Origin: Candidatus Dadabacteria bacterium
Lineage (GTDB): Bacteria; Desulfobacterota_D; UBA1144; Nemesobacterales; UBA2774
Direction: 5' to 3'
Length of the DNA: 9,975 nt
Assembly (NCBI GenBank): GCA_004356555.1
Contig: SMWY01000001.1
Span: forward strand, 1 to 9,975
The notes under the pieces are model-generated. The model ran no database searches. It saw only the letters and a program-made list of their open reading frames with translations, and was not told the origin of the DNA. The first letter of the stretch is position 1; every line of letters begins with the position of its first letter. Positions 5,653 through 9,975 of the stretch are shown in pieces. The position numbers and the translations under genes are program-made.

Positions 5653-6162
5653 TTAGTCAAGGAGCCCTTTTATAGGAGAAATTATAATTTTCGATTGCTC
5701 AAGGTCTATTTCCTTAACTATCGGCTCCGTAAGAGGTATTAGATGTTCTTTGCCTTCGTTTTTAACTACCAAGATGCTTTGTAAGAAACGGTCAATTAAA
5801 CTGTCAACTATGCCTATATACTGACCATCATCGGTAAATGTTTCAAGCCCAATCAAGTCAAACCAGTAGTATTCATCATCTTCTAAGGATCTCAGGTCCG
5901 AAGTTTCTACGTAAACATGATTTCCTATAAGCTTCTCAGCATCGTCTATCGAATTAATTCCCTCGAGTTTTAATGTAGCGCTGCCTTTATGAAAACTACG
6001 TTTTATAATTTTTAATTCTATGAGAGGTCCGCCGGAGGTTTTATTTAGAAAAATCCTCTCCAACGTAGATATGTTGTCTAGTTGACCGCTAAACGGGAGA
6101 AATTTTACTTCCCCTGCCAGCCCATGTACTTTGGAGATCTTGCCGAATGAAATTAGTCCCAT
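5653..6162 (-). CDS. rimM: 16S rRNA processing protein RimM
   Basis: RimM is a 30S assembly factor that binds S19 and helps mature the 3' domain of 16S rRNA. Its 169 residues are typical. The N-terminal barrel carries FGKISKVHGLAGEVK (6-20), which matches the family opening GxIxKxHGLxGEvk. A PRC-barrel domain follows from about residue 97 (YYWFDLIGLET), with G-x-x-I-G-I-V at 113-119, and the usual end IPLTEPIVKEIDLEQSKI...GLLD. The ATG at 6162 lies 20 bases beyond the khpA stop and has only a weak GAG upstream, so translation may depend on coupling to khpA. It sits in the conserved block between khpA and trmD. Confidence 0.95.
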   Translation of the reverse strand: MGLISFGKISKVHGLAGEVKFLPFSGQLDNISTLERIFLNKTSGGPLIELKIIKRSFHKGSATLKLEGINSIDDAEKLIGNHVYVETSDLRSLEDDEYYWFDLIGLETFTDDGQYIGIVDSLIDRFLQSILVVKNEGKEHLIPLTEPIVKEIDLEQSKIIISPIKGLLD

Positions 6163-6182
6163 ATCTCAAAAAGGGACATCTC

Positions 6183-6422
6183 TTATTCTAGGATTTCGAG
6201 CACTGCCCTTTTTCTCATTTTAGCAGCCGCAGCACCTAAGATTGTCCTAATTGCCTTTGCAGTTTTCCCCTGTTTCCCAATTATTTTACCTAAGTCTTCT
6301 TGGGCAACCTTTAATTCAAGCACCGCTGTCTGCTCTCCTAAAACCTCCCTTACTTCAACTTTGTCAGGGTCGTCTACCAGGGATTGCGCAATGAAAGTTA
6401 CGAGCTCCTTTAGTCTATCCAT
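6183..6422 (-). CDS. khpA: KH-domain RNA-binding protein KhpA (YlqC family)
   Basis: This is a small single KH-domain protein of 79 residues that binds RNA; family members act with KhpB in RNA chaperoning and, in some Gram-positives, cell division. The core is LGKIIGKQGKTAKAIRTIL (44-62), with the GxxG nucleic-acid loop GKQG at 49-52. The N-terminal helix MDRLKELVTFIAQSLVDDPD is typical of the family, as is the end KRAVLEILE. A strong GGGAGG (6436-6431) stands 8 bases before the ATG. Its place between rpsP and rimM is conserved in many bacteria and supports the assignment. Confidence 0.95.
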   Translation of the reverse strand: MDRLKELVTFIAQSLVDDPDKVEVREVLGEQTAVLELKVAQEDLGKIIGKQGKTAKAIRTILGAAAAKMRKRAVLEILE

Positions 6423-6487
6423 ATCTGATACCTCCCATCTATAGTATCACTAGCAAAGTACTTTCTTGTTCGTTTCTGTTCTAGCCC

Positions 6488-6721
6488 TTAGTTTAATGTA
6501 GATATCAATTTGCCAACTCTTTCAGATGTTTGTGCGCCTTTATCGATCCAGTCTTGAACTCTTTCTGTTTTAACTTCAAGAACGTGCGGTTTCTGTCTTG
6601 GGTCATAGTAACCTAGAATTTCGAGAAACTTGCCGTCACGTGGTGAACGAGAATCAGCCGCTACAATTCTGTAAAACGGTCTCTTTTTCGACCCGGCTCT
6701 CATAAGTCTTATCTTTACCAA
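6488..6721 (-). CDS. rpsP: 30S ribosomal protein S16, TTG start
   Basis: S16 is a primary-binding protein of the 30S body, needed for assembly. The 77 residues read (L/M)VKIRLMRAGSKKRPFYRIV at the start, ADSRSPRDG (22-30), LGYYDPR (36-42) and W58 with GAQTSERV (62-69), all diagnostic. The frame is open to an ATG at 6751, but that start would place the ribosome site inside the gene as the codons AAA GGA GGT. The family N-terminus MVKIRLxR begins exactly at the TTG at 6721-6719, 10 bases after AAAGGAGG, so TTG is chosen. The gene lies 44 bases downstream of the ffh stop and 65 bases upstream of khpA. Confidence 0.95.
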   Translation of the reverse strand: MVKIRLMRAGSKKRPFYRIVAADSRSPRDGKFLEILGYYDPRQKPHVLEVKTERVQDWIDKGAQTSERVGKLISTLN

Positions 6722-6731
6722 ACTGTTAATA

Positions 6732-6739
6732 CCTCCTTT
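6732..6739 (-). promoter_or_regulatory. rpsP: Ribosome binding site that fixes the TTG start of rpsP
   Basis: AAAGGAGG on the minus strand ends 10 bases before the TTG at 6721. It excludes the upstream in-frame ATG at 6751, which would otherwise translate the site itself. Confidence 0.75.
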
Positions 6740-6765
6740 GGTTAATACCAATATAATAAACTATA

Positions 6766-8100
6766 TTACCTAACTTTCATCATTCTTTTTGCTAATTTTC
6801 CCATTTTCCCCATATTTTTCATCATATTTCTCATCTGCATATAATTTTTAATCATGCGATTAATGTCTTCAACCCTTGTACCACTTCCCTTAGCAATTCT
6901 TTTCCGTCTGTTGCTGTTTAATATAGTGTGGTTGAGCCTTTCTTTAGGTGTCATAGAATCTATGATCGCAATTGTTTTATTGATCTCTTTTTCTGCTGTT
7001 TCTAAGGCTTTGGGATTATTGGAAACTTGTTTCATTCCAGGAATCATTTGAGTCATACTCTCAAGCGAACCCATTTTATTCATAGTAAGCATTGCTTCCT
7101 TGAAGTCACCAAGTGAAAATTCTTTCTTGAGGAGTTTTTTAGCCATCTCCTCAGCTTTCTTGCCTTCAAACGCCGATTGCGCTTTTTCGATGAAGCTAAG
7201 AACATCACCCATGCCCAGGATTCTGGAAGCAATGCGGTCGGGATGAAAGACTTCAATAGCGTCAAGTTTTTCCCCTGTACCGAAGAACATAATCGGTTTA
7301 CCCGTTACGGCTTTTATTGATAGCGCCGCGCCGCCTCTGGCGTCACCGTCCATTTTCGTAAGTACTACCCCGTCTATGTCAATTGCCTCATTAAAACTCG
7401 AAGAAACGTTAACAGCGTCTTGACCGGTCATTGCGTCAGCTACCAAGAGTATTTGGTGAGGATTTACTGCTGCCTTAATATTTTTAAGCTCATCCATGAG
7501 CTCTTCATCTATGTGAAGTCTCCCTGCCGTATCGATTATTACTGTGTCATAACCGTTACTTCGGGCAACTTCCATTGCATCTTTACAAATCTCAACCGGT
7601 TTGGCCCCAGGCTGAGTATCATAAATTCCTACTCCAACCTGCCCGGCCAAAACTTTTAACTGGTCGATAGCAGCTGGCCTGTAAACGTCAGCGGGTACTA
7701 AATATGGATTTCTATTTAGTTTTTCTTTTAAGAATTTGGCAATTTTCGATGCAGTTGTTGTTTTACCTGACCCCTGAAGACCAACCAGCATTATTCCTAC
7801 CGGCGGACTCGCTTTTAGATCAAGCTCAGAGCTCTGGTCACCTAAAACACTAATTAGTTCTTCGTGAACTATTTTTACAAACTGTTGCCCTGGTGTAAGA
7901 CTTTGGGATACTTCTTGGTCTAAAGCTCTTTCTTTTATCGAATTTATGAATTCTCTTACGACTTTAAAATTTACATCCGCTTCAAGCAAACTGAGCCTTA
8001 CCTCACGTAAAGCTTCTTCAATATTCTTATCGCTAAGCTTACCGTAACCTCTTACTCTCTTTAAAGTCGTGTTTAGTTTTTCTGATATCCCTTCAAACAT
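6766..8100 (-). CDS. ffh: Signal recognition particle GTPase Ffh (SRP54)
   Basis: Ffh binds 4.5S RNA and the signal sequences of nascent membrane proteins and brings ribosomes to FtsY at the membrane. Its 444 residues have the three standard parts. The N domain (1-95) has an ALREVRLSLLEADVNF helix at 30-45. The G domain (about 96-295) has P-loop VGLQGSGKTTT (106-116), DVYRPAAIDQL (138-148), DTAGR (190-194), TKMDGDARGG (248-257) and a closing GMGD (296-299). The methionine-rich M domain (300-444) has the RNA-binding SNRRKRIAKGSGT at 396-408 and a tail with Met at nearly every third position. The N-terminus MFEGISEKL is canonical. The best ribosome-site match, GGAGAGG (8124-8118), is 17 bases from the ATG, rather far. 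It is the first gene of the operon ffh-rpsP-khpA-rimM-trmD-rplS. Confidence 0.98.
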   Translation of the reverse strand: MFEGISEKLNTTLKRVRGYGKLSDKNIEEALREVRLSLLEADVNFKVVREFINSIKERALDQEVSQSLTPGQQFVKIVHEELISVLGDQSSELDLKASPPVGIMLVGLQGSGKTTTASKIAKFLKEKLNRNPYLVPADVYRPAAIDQLKVLAGQVGVGIYDTQPGAKPVEICKDAMEVARSNGYDTVIIDTAGRLHIDEELMDELKNIKAAVNPHQILLVADAMTGQDAVNVSSSFNEAIDIDGVVLTKMDGDARGGAALSIKAVTGKPIMFFGTGEKLDAIEVFHPDRIASRILGMGDVLSFIEKAQSAFEGKKAEEMAKKLLKKEFSLGDFKEAMLTMNKMGSLESMTQMIPGMKQVSNNPKALETAEKEINKTIAIIDSMTPKERLNHTILNSNRRKRIAKGSGTRVEDINRMIKNYMQMRNMMKNMGKMGKLAKRMMKVR

Positions 8101-8146
8101 AATTGCTCAAAAATACACCTCTCCTGCCGTAGTGTAAACGTTAATA

Positions 8147-8173
8147 ATTATCATACCTTAGAATTGTTGTCAA
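8147..8173 (-). promoter_or_regulatory. Probable promoter of the ffh-rplS operon
   Basis: A perfect TTGACA (8173-8168, minus strand) is followed by either GATAAT after 15 bases (8152-8147; 5 of 6) or AATTAT after 18 bases. Transcription would start near 8140, giving a leader of about 40 nt before ffh. It lies in the 199-base gap upstream of the operon and faces it. Confidence 0.6.
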
Positions 8174-8269
8174 ATATATAAGTGGTGGCCGATTTTGACT
8201 TTTTTAGTACAAATAATGGGCAGTATGGAACTGTAGTAAGCTGCCGTGCAGTATGTTGAAATTTCGTAT

Positions 8270-8297
8270 TTGACAGTCTTTTAGAACATACTAAAAT
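8270..8297 (+). promoter_or_regulatory. Possible rightward promoter, antisense to the propeller gene
   Basis: On the plus strand, TTGACA (8270-8275), a 16-base spacer and TAAAAT (8292-8297; 5 of 6) form a good sigma70 match just outside the 3' end of the propeller gene. A transcript from it would run antisense to that gene. No plus-strand gene follows, so it may be chance. Confidence 0.3.
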
Positions 8298-8299
8298 CA

Positions 8300-8878
8300 C
8301 TAATAACTGAAAGCATTTTCTTGCAAATTCTCAGTTCTTACTAAACGGTATATATTTCCATCGAATCCGGTTATATAGAGTTCATTTTGTTCATCTATCC
8401 CGAAAGATGTTATGATAAAACTATCCACATTGGCAAACCTTAGAAGCTGTGTATTGTCTGTGACTGTCAGTCCTTCGAAACTTAATGCCCAGACTCGCCC
8501 AGAAACAAAATCCGCGTATATATACTTACCGAAAAGCTCCGGGAGCTCAGCTCCCCGGTAAACAAACCCGCCGATGAGGGTCCTACCTTTATTCCGCCCG
8601 TACTCCCATATCGGAAGCTCCAGGCCGGACATATCACAGCCCGAAGGCGGATCATAACAATTCGTTCCCTCCATTATAGGCCAGCCGTAATTCTTTCCTT
8701 TCTCTACTATATCTATTTCTTCTAAAGATTCATCTCCTACGTCTCCTGTCCAGAGAGCTCCGGTAACAGGATCAAAACTCATCCTCCACGGATTCCGCAA
8801 TCCGTATGCATAAATTTCTTCTCTAAAACCCGATGTGTTTCCGAAAAACGGGTTATCTGAAGGAATGCCATAGTTGTT
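8300..8878 (-). CDS. C-terminal part of frameshifted PQQ-dependent sugar dehydrogenase-like lipoprotein
   Basis: These 192 codons continue the same protein as the preceding fragment, but in another frame. Read from 8878 they give NNYGIPSDNPFFGN, then IYAYGLRNPWRMSFDP, GALWTGDVG and EEIDIVEKGKNYGWP. A Cys pair (NCYDPPSGC) and an ADFVSGRVWAL blade follow. These are the standard later blades of the GSDH (PF07995) beta-propeller, the soluble glucose/sorbosone dehydrogenase group. There is no start codon with a ribosome site; the ATG-like opening at 8800 (really an internal Met-Arg-Asn-Pro-Trp context) begins inside a conserved blade and is not a real start. The stop is TAG at 8302-8300. No terminator hairpin is evident downstream. 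As the sequence stands this part would not be translated; with one base restored, the full protein has 420 residues. Confidence 0.85.
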   Translation of the reverse strand, partial: NNYGIPSDNPFFGNTSGFREEIYAYGLRNPWRMSFDPVTGALWTGDVGDESLEEIDIVEKGKNYGWPIMEGTNCYDPPSGCDMSGLELPIWEYGRNKGRTLIGGFVYRGAELPELFGKYIYADFVSGRVWALSFEGLTVTDNTQLLRFANVDSFIITSFGIDEQNELYITGFDGNIYRLVRTENLQENAFSY

Positions 8879-9561
8879 TCCCCTTCTGGATTATCTACAT
8901 CAATACAAAGTATTGATCCGAACAAATTCGAGAGGTCTTGAGCATTGTCCTCGGAATCATGACCCCCGTCCCCCAACGAGATGTAGAGGAACCCGTCATT
9001 AGGTCCAAACACGAGCTGACCGCCATTATGAAAGGGATGAGGCTGTTCTAATTCAAGTAAAATAACCTCACTGTTGGAGTCTGCTTCATTAGGGTTTTCA
9101 CTGCTCACGGAGAACTGTGAAATTACGCTCCGCAGCGGGTTGTCCGCAATGTAATTTACATAAAATAGACCGTTATTTTCATAATCGGGATGGAAGGCAA
9201 GCCCAAGCATTCCCAATTCACTTTCATCGAATAATACCTGGTCTTGTATATCCAAAAATACATTTGATATCGCATCTAGACCGTTTAACTGAACTTCAAT
9301 TTGGATATTCGCGGCAATATTGTTTATGACCAGTATTACACCCTTTTGTTCGACGACAAATAGCCGGTTTGAGCCGTCTCCAGGATTCTGAATATCTAGG
9401 GGCCTATCAAAACTTAGATTAGGGAAAGCATTTACCAGGCTAAATTGGTTTTCTATGCCGGGATCGGGTGGTACCTGAGGATTGTCTCCGCTTGAACCAC
9501 AAGATACCAAATAAAAAGCTGCTAGAATTATAAATAGGGTAAAATTTTTACTTCTACGCAC
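8779..9561 (-). CDS. N-terminal part of frameshifted PQQ-dependent sugar dehydrogenase-like lipoprotein
   Basis: This is the secreted front half of a GSDH-family six-bladed propeller, a family that includes PQQ-dependent aldose/sorbosone dehydrogenases and many proteins of unknown substrate. The signal peptide is RRSKNFTLFIILAAFYLVSC with lipobox LVSC (Cys21 from the GTG), so it should be lipid-anchored. Blades follow with RPLDIQNPGDGSNRLFVVEQ, ELGMLGLAFHPDY, HPFHNGGQLVFGPNDGFLYI (its His-Asn-Gly-Gly matches the active-site histidine region) and SLGDGG. Codons from about 8880 down to the stop at 8779 are out of frame and read nonsense. The start is GTG at 9561, with GGAGG (9571-9567) 5 bases before it. 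A longer GTG start at 9588 would put that site inside the gene and lacks one of its own. Confidence 0.87.
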   Translation of the reverse strand: MRRSKNFTLFIILAAFYLVSCGSSGDNPQVPPDPGIENQFSLVNAFPNLSFDRPLDIQNPGDGSNRLFVVEQKGVILVINNIAANIQIEVQLNGLDAISNVFLDIQDQVLFDESELGMLGLAFHPDYENNGLFYVNYIADNPLRSVISQFSVSSENPNEADSNSEVILLELEQPHPFHNGGQLVFGPNDGFLYISLGDGGHDSEDNAQDLSNLFGSILCIDVDNPEGETTMAFLQITRFSETHRVLEKKFMHTDCGIRGG

Positions 9562-9599
9562 GTCATCCTCCATTGAACAACGATTCACTACATTGTCAT

Positions 9600-9605
9600 A
9601 TTATA
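9600..9605 (-). promoter_or_regulatory. Possible -10 box for the propeller lipoprotein gene
   Basis: A perfect TATAAT on the minus strand, preceded directly by TG, lies 38 bases before the GTG start, in the 60-base gap after the UPF0173 gene. No -35 match is seen at the right distance, so it would have to work as a near-extended -10 promoter or is chance. Confidence 0.3.
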
Positions 9606-9621
9606 CATAATAAAAGTGCGG

Positions 9622-9975
9622 CTACGCTAAAGTTTCTCCGGGTTTTAGTTCTATAATTTCAATATCTTCTATATCCTGAGTTAGAATCCTCAATTCTGAA
9701 GGGGTTCCTGTTAATAAGGGGAATGTTCCATAGTGCATAGGGATTACATATTTAGGAGACAGGAACCTGCAAGCATGAGCCGCTTCAAGAGGTGACATTG
9801 TAAATAAATCTCCAATAGGGATCATTATAAGCTCAGGTTTATAAATTGCGGCGATAAGCTTCATATCGCTAAAAACCGCGGTGTCTCCGGCGTGATAAAC
9901 TTTAAATCCGTTCTCAAACTCTATCACATATCCTACCGCCTCACCGCCGTAGGTTATAGTCCCGTCCTCTTCCTG
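9622..9975 (-). CDS. UPF0173 metal-dependent hydrolase (metallo-beta-lactamase fold), 5' end cut by window
   Basis: The frame is open from the right edge to TAG at 9624-9622, giving the last 117 residues of a family whose members are about 225-235 long. The GTG at 9927 is an internal valine: upstream codons read YGGEAVGY, which continues the family's GGExxGyvI motif. Diagnostic elements are VYHAGDTAVFSDMKLI (26-41 of the visible part), IGDLFTMSPLEAA with its TMxPxEA core, and YVIPMHYGTFPLLTGTP. The HAGDT aspartate and the MHYGT histidine are expected metal ligands of the MBL fold; the HxHxDH motif lies outside the window. The substrate is unknown for this family. It stands upstream of, and in line with, the propeller lipoprotein gene; the 60-base gap allows either co-transcription or separate promoters. 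Confidence 0.93.
   Translation of the reverse strand, partial: QEEDGTITYGGEAVGYVIEFENGFKVYHAGDTAVFSDMKLIAAIYKPELIMIPIGDLFTMSPLEAAHACRFLSPKYVIPMHYGTFPLLTGTPSELRILTQDIEDIEIIELKPGETLA

Noticed and set aside
6722..6751. Ten extra N-terminal codons for S16 from an ATG
   Set aside because: They contain the ribosome site AAAGGAGG as codons, and the family N-terminus begins at the TTG.
8221..8255. Direct repeat CAGTATG (8221-8227 and 8249-8255)
   Set aside because: Only 7 bases and two copies in an AT-rich gap; easily due to chance and not CRISPR-like.

Overview
The window looks like the chromosome of a Gram-negative, AT-leaning bacterium. The housekeeping genes suggest a Desulfobacterota, Nitrospinota or Dadabacteria-like lineage, but this is an inference from gene order and domain fusions and is held with low confidence. 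The order ffh-rpsP-khpA-rimM-trmD-rplS, with a second SPOUT methyltransferase domain linked to trmD, is the layout I associate with those groups. A lipoprotein signal peptide points to a diderm cell.

Layout. (1) Positions 1-2404, + strand: the 3' end of the F1Fo ATP synthase operon, with atpG (5' end cut by the window), atpD and atpC. The epsilon subunit consists of the beta-barrel domain only and starts at TTG. (2) 2517-3314, + strand: an enoyl-CoA hydratase/isomerase-family protein of the ECHDC3 type, lacking both classical catalytic glutamates. (3) 3315-3840: a gene-poor convergent region with a strong terminator, several tandem stem-loops, a palindromic ATTCCC/GGGAAT repeat, and on the minus strand a well-formed promoter, Shine-Dalgarno and 14-codon ORF. 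This is the best candidate here for something undescribed. (4) 3841-8100, - strand: a translation and protein-targeting operon read from right to left: ffh (SRP GTPase), rpsP (S16), khpA (KH-domain RNA chaperone), rimM (30S maturation), trmD fused to a TM1570-like SPOUT domain (tRNA m1G37 methylation plus an unknown RNA methylation), and rplS (L19). A TTGACA promoter lies just upstream of ffh. (5) 8300-9561, - strand: a soluble PQQ-dehydrogenase-like (GSDH) beta-propeller lipoprotein, split by a one-base loss in a G-run. (6) 9622-9975, - strand: a UPF0173 metallo-beta-lactamase-fold hydrolase cut by the right edge.

The operons in (1) and (4) are core functions: ATP synthesis and ribosome/SRP biogenesis. 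The hydratase-like protein, propeller lipoprotein and UPF0173 hydrolase are accessory neighbours with no evident pathway link. Several starts are non-ATG (TTG for atpC and rpsP, GTG for the lipoprotein), and for each the Shine-Dalgarno position decides the start. I see no tRNA, rRNA, CRISPR array, insertion sequence or phage gene.
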